A DNA stretch of 64,000 bases, taken from assembly GCF_964355755.1 (NCBI RefSeq), contig NC_092674.1, positions 26,462,001 through 26,526,000 of the forward strand, given 5' to 3'. This DNA is from Antedon mediterranea. Taxonomy: Eukaryota > Echinodermata > Crinoidea > Comatulida > Antedonidae. Positions 22,956-35,200 of this stretch are shown one piece after another. How positions within the stretch are numbered: position 1 is the stretch's first letter; each line of letters begins with the position of its first letter. The position numbers and the translations under genes are program-made. The notes beneath the pieces are model-generated. The model searched no databases. It saw only the letters and a list, made by a program, of their open reading frames with translations, and had not been told where the DNA came from.

Positions 22956-23062
22956 CAACAGTTCTTTTCAGAACTAAATATGAGTGATGTACCGCAAACT
23001 TTATATATAAACATCTAGTACTGTATTTCCTACAACACAATTATGAAATGATGAAAAATATA

Positions 23063-26000
23063 TTATTTTATCTTATTTATAAGCTTTAATTCTTCCGTAC
23101 ATTTACTTTTCTTCTTCTTTCTGACATGATATGGTAACAATCGTGAATACAAAGGAACACATAATATCAGTATTGATGTAATGAATATTGAGAGGGAACC
23201 AAACGCCCACCGTACGCCATGCTGTACGTAAACTTCTGTCCCAAACAGTGGACCAATTGTTTTACCCACACTACCAACTCCAGTGAAGAAGCCCATGTAT
23301 AGTCCCTGTTGAGACATGTAAATTGGTATAGTTAGGTTTCCGCACATAATTAACAACAAATGACAGGGTCTAACAAATTAAGCAACATATTCATAATTAT
23401 TTCCGTTTCTATAAATTATACTGAAAAGAATAAGATAAGATACATCTTTGTTGTTATGACCACAACAAGGCTAACATAAAATTTGTTTTTCCTTGATGCT
23501 TAAAATAGACACACAATACAGAAAAACATAATACTTAACAGTAATAAATATCAATACAATATATAAAGAACAAAATTGGAAAAATTACATTGTTACAAGA
23601 AGGATAAAAATCTTAACTCTTTGAAATGTTAAAGATGTATTGTCCCTTGAAACACAAAAAAATGAAGGTCAAAATATTATTTTAAGTCGAAAATTCGAGC
23701 GAAAAACAACAAGTTCACGTAATTAACAGGTAAATTAATTTTTTTACATTTCGTCTGGAAAATTATCATGAGCGAAAGTAAACAAAGATTTTAAACCATG
23801 AGTATGCATTATGCATGATTCTAATTAGGATTGTTTACAACTCGTCACGGTTGAGAAGGTGTTTTCACACAGATCGCGAGGAAGTTTTATGATTATGCAT
23901 ACAGAGTAGCTAATTAAGCACGTTGCATTATGAGATATGTTTTGATCAAAAACTTTGACTGGAAGTCTAAGTTATTTTTTTAACAAAAAAACGTCTGTAT
24001 TTCAGTTAAACGATTTTTTTTTCGACAAATTTTTTGTGAAAGTTAATAACTATTTTGATACTTCAAAATGACCCACTTTTTTCGAAATCCTTTTTTTTTT
24101 TTTTTTGGAATTAGTCAAAGGGACAATACATCTTTAAGTTGGAGACATGTATTGAAAATTATTTCCTACATTGAGTATAGTAAATTGTTTTTTAAAGGAC
24201 GGATTCTACCTGAATTATTAACTTATTATTTAACGGACGTAAGCTATCCTCCATTAATATAAAGAAAAGAGTTATAGAGACTTCTATAAAGATATTTATT
24301 AAGTATTCTCTCACCTGTGGGCGTGGTCCTAGAATCTTACTATACATAGTATAAAGTATAACTTGCGATGTCGAGTAACCAATTGCAAACATACACATGG
24401 CGAGATAGAAGAATGGCAGAACCATATTTGGAGTGTTGCTACACCAATCATAATGCCAGGGGCAACCTCCACCCTCGTCATCAAAAGTGACTACGCAAAA
24501 GAAAAAATAATTGAGTAGTTAATTAATACAATGTAAAAATCAATAGAACTTTCCTATATGTTTCAGACCTTCTAAAGTGTGGTTCCCACTAGAACCCAAC
24601 GCAGCGACGTATCGACGCAAAGTGCTGTATTGCGTAATCACATGGGAACGACGACAAAACAGTGCTGCAAATATCGCAGATTTGATTTCACGCAGGCGGG
24701 GGCAAACATAATTATTGGAAGGGTTGCGTTACGTTGCGTCACTAGTGGGAATCACGCTTTAAAGTGCGTGATACTCATATTATGAGATACCGGTAGTGGT
24801 TTATTTTGTATTTATATATACATTGAAATTACTTACTGTTAGCAGGTCTTTTCAGATGATGTCTTCCAAACGGAATAAAGAAACACACACCTGAACTCAA
24901 AATAAGCATACCCACAACGAACACGATTCTATCACCTAACCTGAAATGAAATGTTACAAGAAAATAGAGAAACACATCAACAAGTTTCATCCATTTAAAT
25001 TTTTGTAAAATACAACTAAAACACATCATTTAATGCAGATAAAATACATAGTTTAAAATACAAAATACTAGCAAGATTGGTGTGTGAGAGGGTATAGCAT
25101 AAAATAATCAACGTTTCCAAGTTTAGTTTAGTAGAGAGTAAATGTAGCTCTGCACATATTGTATCTGAATCAATCATTTTAATTTTAGGAATCTATATTA
25201 TACAAAAAAAAGATTAATTGTGGTACACTTACTTTGAAGAGAGAACTTTTAGTAAAAGTACTGATCCTATTCCTAATATTGCTAATAATGCCATGATAAG
25301 ACTAATATTACGAACGGCTAAGGATCGACTCCAACCAAGTATATGCATTGCGTAAGGAGAAGCTAATCTGAAATTTATAAAAATTATCAGGTTAGAAAAC
25401 TGCATTTATTATTAACAACAAGATGAAAAGAAGAGTAAACTGTTATCCAAAATAATTATCGTAACAATATAAACACAGTAGGCCTGTAAGTAATGTAAAG
25501 TTCAGAAACACTTTTATTGGATATGATGTTAAATTGCTGTCTACTCACGTTTCTGTAAAAGAAAATGTTACCATTATGCCACAGTAAGCTAGGTTAATGT
25601 AGAAGCATGTTACCAATTCAGATCTGTATTCTTCTGTCGTTTCTTCTGTGTAATTAATAACGAATAAAATATTGAAGAATGAGGGGTAAAAGAAAGAGGT
25701 GTGAAATAATGAGAGGAGAAAGCTAAAGTACTGTTACTGTTGGTGCTTGGAACTTTTGGTGAGAAACAGGGTTTTTTTGAATGGCCTAAAATGTTGTTAA
25801 ATATGTTTAAACTGAAGATTCTAACGATTTTTAGAGCAGGGAAATCAACAATTTGAAAATTCTTTGTTTTTTTATCCTGTATTACCTTTGCAAATGTAAT
25901 TTTTTTAAATTAGGTTTTGTACATAATTTACTTTAAGTTTCCTTGTAAATAGGCTTATTATATCTTTTTTCCTTTAACTTTTATTTTACTTACACCACTG

Positions 26001-29000
26001 TTTTAAAAGTGTAGCTTATAAATGACCAATTTCTTTAAAAATTAAAATGTTGTATTTTTATTTAGCGCCGCCCATTAGAAATAATGTTAAATAAATCAAT
26101 GTTAAAAAAGTAATTGTAGACCAAAGGCGATGTTATGACGTCGTGAAAACAACCACCTTTAGGAACGCATTGAAGATTTAATTACAGTGTATATAAAACA
26201 GCTTTAAAAATCATCAATTCAATATGATGAAGTTTGCAACAGTTTTACCTTCATACTCTCCGTCAGGGTCATCCGGGTCATCGGCTATATGAATATCCTG
26301 AAATACATAAATAATAAGTAGGAAATTGACAAGCGCCATCAACGCTATTAGTATTGACGGCATCGTGTACATGTTGATTCGAAGTTTAATAGCATCCCAA
26401 CGGATCCATTCTTCACCCAATGGAACGAATGCAGTTTGTAAAACTATTGAAAAGAGAAATAAATAGTATTTTTAAGTAAAAATTTGGTAGTGTAGACCTG
26501 GTGACAAACTCCAAAAACAGAACAATCTCCAAGTTAGGAAACACAATCGGTGCTAAGTGTGGACTGGTCATCCTGCAGGCCTACTAGCAAACTTTGAAAA
26601 AACTTTCTTGGCAAACTCTCAGAAACAAAAACGTTTGCCAGTGTGGACAAGGCTTAAATTAAAACCAAATCAATAGGCCTAGCCTAGATTTTCGATTCAT
26701 TTTTAACAGTTGACGCACGAGCAATTTCGTTTACAAGGGAATTATTAAACTAGGCAACTGCTTCTTCGGAGCAGAGAAAAAGTTGATAGCAATCTAGTTT
26801 CTTCTTATAACATTCGTGTTTATATATTGAACTTACCTGGGCCTAACAGGAAGCCCATTGTCTGTGATGCCATCAGGTGAACCGTGGCATCTGTTCGTTC
26901 TTCCAGAGTCGTTGCTGCTGAAACAAATGTCCTTGTTATTGCGATACACCCTGTGAATACATAAATGTTTAAAAGTAAGGAAAAAGAGAAAAAGACATTT
27001 TTTAGAGAAATATTTACGGACGTAAACGTGCATGTTACAATACGTATGGTTTAGTTAGGTCATTATTTGACTATGCCAGGTGCATTGCAAAACTGGCTGT
27101 CACAATGGAAGATAGGGAATTATGGAGGAATGTAGTCATAAGTTCGGGTATGTAAAGTAAGTGAAGGTTATTTTAAGCACTTAACTTATTCATCTCATTA
27201 GGGCACAAGAAAAAGTATCTCTTACCTGCCGATGCTCCTTGGATAACTCTCGAAACCAACATATAAATATGATTATTATGCTTAGGTAAGTAAAGGTATG
27301 CATACGTCACACTTGCTACAATACCCAAGAACAGCGTAACAGTGAGTGGGACTTTGCTGCCGTATTTGTTGGCCCACACGCCGCATATTGGGGCGACAAT
27401 TAGTGTTGCTAGGCTGTTAGATGCTATTATCCATCCCAGCATGCTAGTCGTGGCTTCATGGTAGATCTGAATGAAAAGGAAAAGAATCTTATTGTTTTTC
27501 ATCAATGTTTTTATCAGTATGTCTACTCTATTTCACTCCCCGTCCAACCAACTGGATCATTCCAGCTTCTTTCCTTGACATAACGGGATATGTACACGAA
27601 ACGGTAGAAAATTAGCATTATAAGTAATTTATCACACTACAGAATTAGATCTATGCCGTTGACATATATATTCCATATTGGATAAGGAAAATTTAAATCT
27701 AGTTCAGCTTTCGGCATAACTTAAACACTTACTACTTGTATACGGCCAAATAGAAGGCATAACCTTAAATACTTACTACTTGTAAATACGGCCAAATAGA
27801 CGGTATAACCATGGAATATCCAACAGCCTCGAAGAATATAGTAAAATACATAACCCGTATAGACCACCATCTCTTTCTGTATTCATCATCATGTGTTAAT
27901 TCAGTCGAATCAGCCGAACTATCCGGAGAGGTTGATCCATAACTGAAAATGTAAACGATTAATCTGATTAAAATCTGATATACAGTATATTATGTTTTAT
28001 ACCATCTAAAGCTATGTCTACACTATTACACTTTATGCATGGAGAAATAAATTAGGGTTAACTTATTTCTCCATGCTTTATGTGACAAAAAACGTGATGT
28101 GATACTGTATATGGACATGATGATGTCATATCACTACCATATTTGAGCATATCACTGCCATATTTGGGCACACTTTTTTTGTCAAACTAGTGTGAAAGTG
28201 TAGACAGAGCTTAACTCATATTTATAATTATAAATTACTTGTTTTGTTCTGTATTAATGTTTTTTAATATAGATTATTTTTATTACAGTACGATTCTAAA
28301 GTGGGGATATTATGTTACAATAGGGTATATCTATGTCTATATTTAATAGTGTACATTGTTTGAATTTAGTTCTTATTGTATGTGTTCTTGTATATTGTTA
28401 TTGAAATTTATTTTGAACAAATAAATGAATGAATTAGTGAATAAACCTGCTGACCGGATAACAAAGTGTGAATGGGTGCTGTGTTTAAGAACTGTTCACA
28501 CTTTAGTAATATGTACATTTATATCGGATTTTGTACAAAACGTACGCCTACATGTGCAGCGGTGTTTTTTCTCCGGCTTCAGAACCGAATTTAACTCGTG
28601 TGAACGTACAGTAGCTCAGACGTACAGGCTACTATCTGAATATTGGTATACTGTACATGTAGATGCAACACACAACGTTTCGTATCTAGATTTATTCACA
28701 CTTGCTATCAAAACGTGTGTTAAGGCTATAATTCCATTTGTATTTAATGATTAAGCATTACAAAGTAACGGCGGTCCTGGTCGATATTCGCGCGTTGTAT
28801 TGTTTACAATGGGTGGCTGGTCGATTTTGAATGTTAAACCTTAAACGGTGCCTAAAGTAATGATTAGTCGATATGGTATAAAATATATAAAACTTTATTA
28901 ATTCCATTGGTTGTAGGAGTAGAACGAAAAAGTAGAAAAGTCTACTGATAAGATAAAAAACATGTTTCAATAAGTAGACTTTAGTGACTTTGCGTTCCTG

Positions 29001-29266
29001 CGTTTGCCATTTTGATTGAATGACGCAGTTTTAATATCGTTGTGGGGGATATGTTATGTCACCACGTTTGGAGCATGCAATATGGCCATGGATAGTAGGC
29101 CTAGGCCTATGCATGATCTCAAAGCTAACACATTAATGAATAACCCCTGTCATCTCTATACATTTTCTTACCCATTTGTTACGTTCACTTGCCTATTTCT
29201 ATCGTAGTCTGCGTCTTCATACTTTGAGGCTATATCCGGACTTTCCGCGGATGAATATCCATCCAT
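23063..29266 (-). CDS. MFSD8: MFSD8 (CLN7), lysosomal major facilitator protein
   Basis: Orthologue of MFSD8/CLN7, a 12-helix lysosomal membrane protein of the major facilitator superfamily, reported as a chloride channel/transporter and mutated in human neuronal ceroid lipofuscinosis. Exons, 5' to 3': 29266-29172, 27942-27777, 27466-27226, 26950-26837, 26443-26249, 25645-25549, 25367-25233, 24940-24837, 24490-24315, 23305-23063. Phases all agree; total 521 residues against 518 in human. Family stretches seen: WSIRVMYFTIFFEAVGYSMV and IWPYLQ (first helix), LGWIIASNSL, ATTLEERTDATVHLM, GFLLGPV, WDAIKLRINMYTMP, YSKILGPRPQGLYMGFFTG. The acidic N-terminus (DDEYRKRW) resembles the dileucine-bearing tail of the family, but no clear dileucine is visible. 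Introns hold MITEs. Confidence 0.93.
24576..24758. repeat. MITE family 1 copy
   Basis: TAA, then agtgtggttcccactagaac, ending actagtgggaatcacgct. It lies in the MFSD8 intron between exons 8 and 9. Confidence 0.75.
27724..27810. repeat. 44 bp duplication of a splice-donor segment
   Basis: The end of MFSD8 exon 2 with its donor (27768-27810) is repeated once at 27724-27766 in the intron. Both copies carry a usable GTAAGT donor. The first (5') donor at 27776 keeps phase and gives VIYHEATTS; use of the copy would insert extra codons. Confidence 0.75.
28012..28213. repeat. MITE family 2 copy
   Basis: After TAA begins agctatgtctacactatta and ends gtgtagacagagct followed by TAA. It contains gatgatgtcatatcactacc. 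It lies in the first MFSD8 intron. Confidence 0.75.
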
Positions 29267-30295
29267 GTTGTCTTCTTACGATGAAGTTTTACCAAAATCT
29301 ACTACGTACAACACATCGTTAATATTACAAGTATCAGAAGTCCACTACCGAGTTGACGAAAAAGAGTCCAAACAATTCAAAACAAATTATACAAGGGCTT
29401 TATATCAGACATTTCCATAGCAGCATACTATGAAGATCAAAGAACTTCAAACACAGTAACTCCAATTCAGTCTTTTAGCGTTGAGAAAGAAATACGCAAA
29501 GAACAATTTTAGATTGAAGATATCGTCGGGTGGATGAAGTATGGACAGATAGTTTTGTAAAGGCCTCTTCGTATGCAACCAATATGTCCAATATCGATAA
29601 CACTGAGACACCTTGTTGAAACAAACAAATGACCTTGTCCGTTATTTTTGGATTATCGAACCGATCACTGATTCATTTCATAGATGTCACAATATTTGAC
29701 ACGAAAGGGCTTTTCATACTATCGATTTATTAGATCAAGAATCGATTCGAATAATATGCCGAGCAGCCGAGTCGAGTCTCGCCGAGCTGTGACCAAACCT
29801 GGTGATTACTCTCTAAACCAGATCATAACAATGCTTGTTTTCTCATTCTACTGTAACTCAATTTCATTACTAAAGTCTTATTCCATCAACTTGCCAAGTA
29901 CAAAACACTAAATACAACATGACGTAGTATTTATCAATTTATTATTTACTTTTAAATGTTACTGATAATGCATTTAACGTTCTTCGTTCCCCTTAATAAC
30001 ATTTTGCAATTTCTCCTTCTAGCCACATTTTTTACTGAATAAACGTTCGCCTTAGTTTTAAAACGTACAGTATATTTCCCCTCATGCGTTTCATAACAAA
30101 GTGTGCCCTTAATAGAGGTATGTACCCAGACTAGTAACTCTTCTATTATATCTTATTTAGTTTACTTCGCAAGGGTAATTTATTTATTTATAATATTGTG
30201 AATTCTAAAAAACAGTATCAGTAATTCAATAATTTAATTAATTTGTATCAATGTGTTAAAATACATGCAGCATTAGCAGTGTGTATATTTAAGTG
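29267..30295. other. spacer between MFSD8 and the SVEP1-like gene
   Basis: About 1 kb holding the MFSD8 promoter side and the 3' flank of the SVEP1-like gene. Apart from a family 5 repeat at 30055-30130 I see no gene or RNA. Confidence 0.5.
30055..30130. repeat. dispersed repeat family 5 copy
   Basis: Shares atatttcccctcat and caaagtgtgccctt-type words with 33705-33790, 40127-40222 and 58965-59110. Short and worn. Confidence 0.45.
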
Positions 30296-32234
30296 TTATG
30301 GTGTTGGACATTCCGATTTCATGATACACCTGTCCTCGTGCAGCACACGACCTGCTGGGCAGTAGCATCCCGGTTCACACTGTCGGTGGCCACAAGAGGA
30401 GTCCAGCTTCCTAGCAGTGAAGCAAGTCAGTTGGCACTCTGGAGAAGGACCACAATCATCATACAAGAAACCCGGTTCGCACTTTACACCTAGAAAACAA
30501 ACAGGTAAACTTTTAATTATTAGGCATACGTGTTAATTGTATTTCAAACACAGAAAGACCATATTGGCTTCCAAACAAGTATCCACTAGTAAAACCACTA
30601 GTTTACTTTGCACGTGAGAGTATAGAGTATAATATGTTCATGTTTTGCAGTACAAAATGACACATTCCCATAAGTTTGCTACTTCGATAATTAGTCTCCA
30701 GAACCAGACTATTATACATCGGTCCAGACGTTATGATGCATCTGCACCAAATCGCAGGCTGCAAAGGGATCTGCGCATCAAGTTGACCAAGCATACATTG
30801 TATTAGTTATAGTTATATTGTATCTATTGTCTACTTACCGCATTGTGACAATTTTCCATTATAATTCTGAAGATCTACGTTCTGTCTTTGACATTCTGTA
30901 ACATAAGCTGATAGAGATTGACAGAAACACGGTTTGTTAATACCACATACGCACGAGTCTTGCATGCAGAGGTAATAATAGTCATGTGGCTCAACGAACG
31001 AATGGCAAGCAGACAATTGACCAATTACAATGTCTTCACATTGAGTTCGCGCGTAATCAAGAACATACTGCGGTTTCCCGACGCAAGCTGGGAAATATTC
31101 CCTGGTGATGACGTTATCGTTGATGTCTGGATCTTCTTGAACCCTTTCATCTTTACAATGCCTATAACCTTTGACCTTCCAACTGTGTACCAATTCTTCG
31201 ACGCTTTTTGATGGCAGTTTTTGTCGTGTCAATGAATCATCCTTCTTATCTTTATTCATATTCCCACACAGTCCTTCCATCATTCCACTGTATTGACTTG
31301 GTACATAAATAGTTACTTTTCCATCTTCTTTCCAGATGAGTTTTACGCCACGATTAGTTATAACAGACACACCCATTGTACCAAATTCAGATATAAGGAC
31401 ATTTTGCGGATTATCATGCAGATATGGCAGTTGCACTGATTTACCAGAGACTGTCACAGACCCGTTGAAGTCAATATACACCAAGACGCAATCAATATTC
31501 AGATAAATAGCCTTCTCTGTGTAGTTTTGATTATGTTCAAGTTGAATTGAAAAATTGCCTGTGACGTAATCTCTTGCCATTGTATAACGACAATCGCCAT
31601 TGGCCAGAAACGAGTGGTCATCAAACGTCCATACTTTTTTGTTTGGCAAGATTATGCACCTTGCTGGTTCTGAAAAAAGAACATACAAGAATCTTGTTCA
31701 AACGTCTCTGAACATACTAAATTATTAACAATGATGATCTAGGCCTATAATTTACGTTCTCTTACCTGACAGACACGATGGACAACAAGTCCCAGGAAAG
31801 TGAAATGATTGTTCATTCTATAAAACAAGAAAAATATTTTCTATAGTGAATTTTTATCTTTAGAAGTTTGATACAACTGTAACGTATAAATAGATATTGC
31901 ATTTTCCTTTCCTATCCCCAATACTTGTATATAATAATACCTCAGAACATTCTAAATCTGGACACGTTTTTTGAACGCATCTCGGCCGACCGTCGACGCA
32001 ACTACACTCGGAACAATTTTCACCAGACCACCTTTCACCGACCTATACAAACATTAACATTAAAATACAGTATGAATAACAAATATTTAATTCCATACAA
32101 AATTAGTACATTTAATTACAGAAAGGTTTCTTGAAAATATTCGTTCAATACTAGTCAGGAAAAAAAACGTAAGCTACTAAAAAGTTGCTGACTCACCCTG
32201 TACACTACATCTTCGTGTTTACAATAACTGATAT
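30296..32234 (-). other. exons 26-30: VWC, VWD-C8 and TIL domains
   Basis: A VWC domain is split over a 38-base microexon (32234-32197: [13 protein letters not shown]), 32042-31941 ([16 protein letters not shown]) and 31817-31766 (FPGTCCPSC). Exon 31669-30839 holds a complete VWD ([11 protein letters not shown] ... [13 protein letters not shown]) and C8. Exon 30489-30296 holds a TIL module ([11 protein letters not shown] ... [18 protein letters not shown]) and the stop CPTP-TAA. VWC-VWD-C8-TIL is the C-terminal order of BMPER/crossveinless-2. Confidence 0.88.
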
Positions 32235-35200
32235 CTATGGAAACATGTTTTCAAATATAACAATTAAGAATAATACAGTAAGTGAACATTGGTAAAACAC
32301 CCAACAGCAAATAACTTGCCAATTACAGTATATTGAATAAACTTTATCGCGCTTAAACGAAGTCTCATTTGAGGATTGGAAGTGAAGTGGAAAGAATCGT
32401 GAGTTACAAGTTAAACCGTACCTTGGGATTGAAAGGCAACAACCAAGCTACTACTCCACTTGTTGTAGGACTTACCATTACAAGTTCTCCTGTCTGGTTG
32501 TAAAGCAAATCCATCCCTACAGGCACAATGGAATGATCCTGGGTCGTTATAGCACTGATGGTCACAATTCCCATTATCTTTCAGACATTCATTCACATCT
32601 GAGAACAAACAAAATCTTAACGTTTAACATTTTAGAAATTTCACAAGAATTTAATAAAGCATGATGTCACACGCATAATATGAATCTTGTGACGACATAT
32701 ATGACGTGGGCATCGATGTGTCGTCGGTTGTCGTCTGTACCTAGAAACTACCAACACTGTTTCAAGTAGGAGTGAGAAATAGAGCGCCAACTTTCCCGTG
32801 TGCGAACAATGAAGCGAAAGCTCATACTCATAGTATGCCTTTAGAAAATATTACATTATGTCGTATCATGTTTCTGTCTTTCGTTACCGAACATTTAATG
32901 AACAACATAAAAATTACCATATTGACACGTTTTTCCAGATCGACCTGGAAGGCATTCACATACCGCTTTGCCATCCTTTGTTATACAAGTCCCGCCATTT
33001 AAACAGTTCGTCTGCTGAACTGCACACATGTCTGTTTTGTTTGCACATCTTAGACCTAAAAGCAACAATATTCATGTTGGTACAGAAACAAGTGATCGGT
33101 TGATGGAATAAATACATTCTATCACCAACCCAGAAAAGTATTAGAAAAAGAAATCTTAATTCCATTTAAGAAACGTAGAATGATAAATACTCCTAATGCT
33201 TGATGCTATGTTCCATGATGTCGACAGTCAAGTATTTCAGAAACTAAACTAAAAATGTGATGTGCTCATATATGGACACGATGACGTCATATCACTGCCA
33301 TATTTGGGCACATCAAACATTTGTTGTCAAACTAGTTTGAGAGTGTAGACAGGGTTTAAAAATTAGTACTAACCATGGTATCCTGGTTGGCAGATGCAGA
33401 AAAACTCTGAAGTTCCATCCAGACATTGGGCATCATTTTTACAAGATTGTGGGTCGCAGAAGGAACTGATCAGTTCACAGTGGTGACCTTGATAGCCGAT
33501 AGGGCAGTGGCAAATGTAGCCAGTTCTGAAGTTTTCACATGATCCTCCATTTAGACACGGTGAGATGAAACACTGGTCCACATCTAAGGAATAAACATGT
33601 ATGGAACGCTGTGAATGTATTTGATGTTCATAGGCCTACATTCTACATAGCTGCTCATGTCCATATCGTTCCTCCTTCTATGCTGAACCTTTAAGAGACT
33701 CCAACGAGATTTCCCCTTAATTAGGGTGTCCTCTAAAAGGCCATTGCCCCTCCCCCTTTTCCGTTACATTGAAAAGTGTTTCCTTAAGCTTGGTTCCCAC
33801 TAGAACGTAACGCAAGGACGTAAACGCAACGCAAGCGTTTTAACCAATGGCCAGCGAAGTTATAGACAGTTACCAATCACAAGCGAATAAGCCATCGCTT
33901 GTGATTGGTCAATTCACTTGCGTTGCGTTACGTCCTTGCGTTGCGTCGCTAGTGGGAACCACGCTTTAATAGGGGTCTCTCTTTCTCCTATGTCTACGAA
34001 GATCCTTACCATGACATACATATGAATTGTAGGTAGGTAGTAAACCGCCTTGGACTGTGGTTGCAATGAGAGGCCATGCAAGAGCATTTCCGTACATCCC
34101 ACAGCTTGAGGACGATACCAAACGTTTTTCCAAAGATAGCACGTGATCAAATACGTTAACCTAGATAATTAAAGGATATTGTTATTGTCAAATACAAATT
34201 AATAGCACGGTGCTCTCAATGAAAGATATTGTTTTCTTGGTTTCCTGAATGTTGTTGTAAACATGAATCAATAAAGAAAAAAACAGCCGAAAGTTTGCAG
34301 ATAACCAAGCAAAAGAGTCAAGAAAACTAGCTACCACAGTTACAGTTAAGCTAGGTCGCAACGCAAGCGAGTTGACCAATGACAAGCGACAGTTCATAAT
34401 GAATTGGTCAAATCCCTTACGTTGCGTTACGTCGTTGTGTTGCGTCTCTAGTGGGAACCACGCATTAGTGGTGTATTTATTAGGCAAATCAAAATAACTA
34501 ACCTGACTGATTAGTCCAACGTAGCTTTCCGTTTTTACAAATGACCCGCCCAAACTATCTTGCTCTTGTCCAATAACGAACATTCCGCCACCTTTAATGA
34601 AATTACCTATTTGAACATATCCGCTATTGGCCAATACTGCGTCCATGTATATCGCCCAGAAGCCGTCAACACTATCCCATGTTACACAGACGTGATGTCT
34701 AAATCCACTGTGAAAATAACGATTTTAAACAATAAATAATAACATTCAGTACTTTAGATATCGATATATATTCTTCTTTCTTCCAATAGTGGTTCCACAA
34801 ATGCAAATCAAGCACCCACAACATGTCACATTTTGATTTTTCAATAGAATTTCCAACTCACTCATTTGCTTTCACGCCGGTAAAAACGGCCTCTCCATTT
34901 ATATATAGTATAAAACTGTTGTAATTCAATATCGTTATAGCATTATCTATTATGCTTCCATCGGACAAAGTTGTAGCGTAGGAAATCGGCGTTCCATAGT
35001 TATCTGCATCAAATGATTGCATCCAAAATGAGAGGGTGAACGCATAAAGATCTGGTAGGTCTTTGTATATTGCGTATTCAGTTGTATTAGTACTTGAGAA
35101 GTGCAGATCAAAGTTTGAACTCAGCTCTGAGAAAAGGAGAAAAGTATCTTTACATTTTGGGATTGAGTGAAACAGGAACGACATTGTTTGTAACAATTGT

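Noticed and set aside
30603-30794. Open frame between the VWD and TIL exons as a possible extra exon
   Set aside because: The VWD exon (phase 1 end at 30839) joins the TIL exon (30489) directly in phase, and the frame has no cysteine pattern expected at this point.
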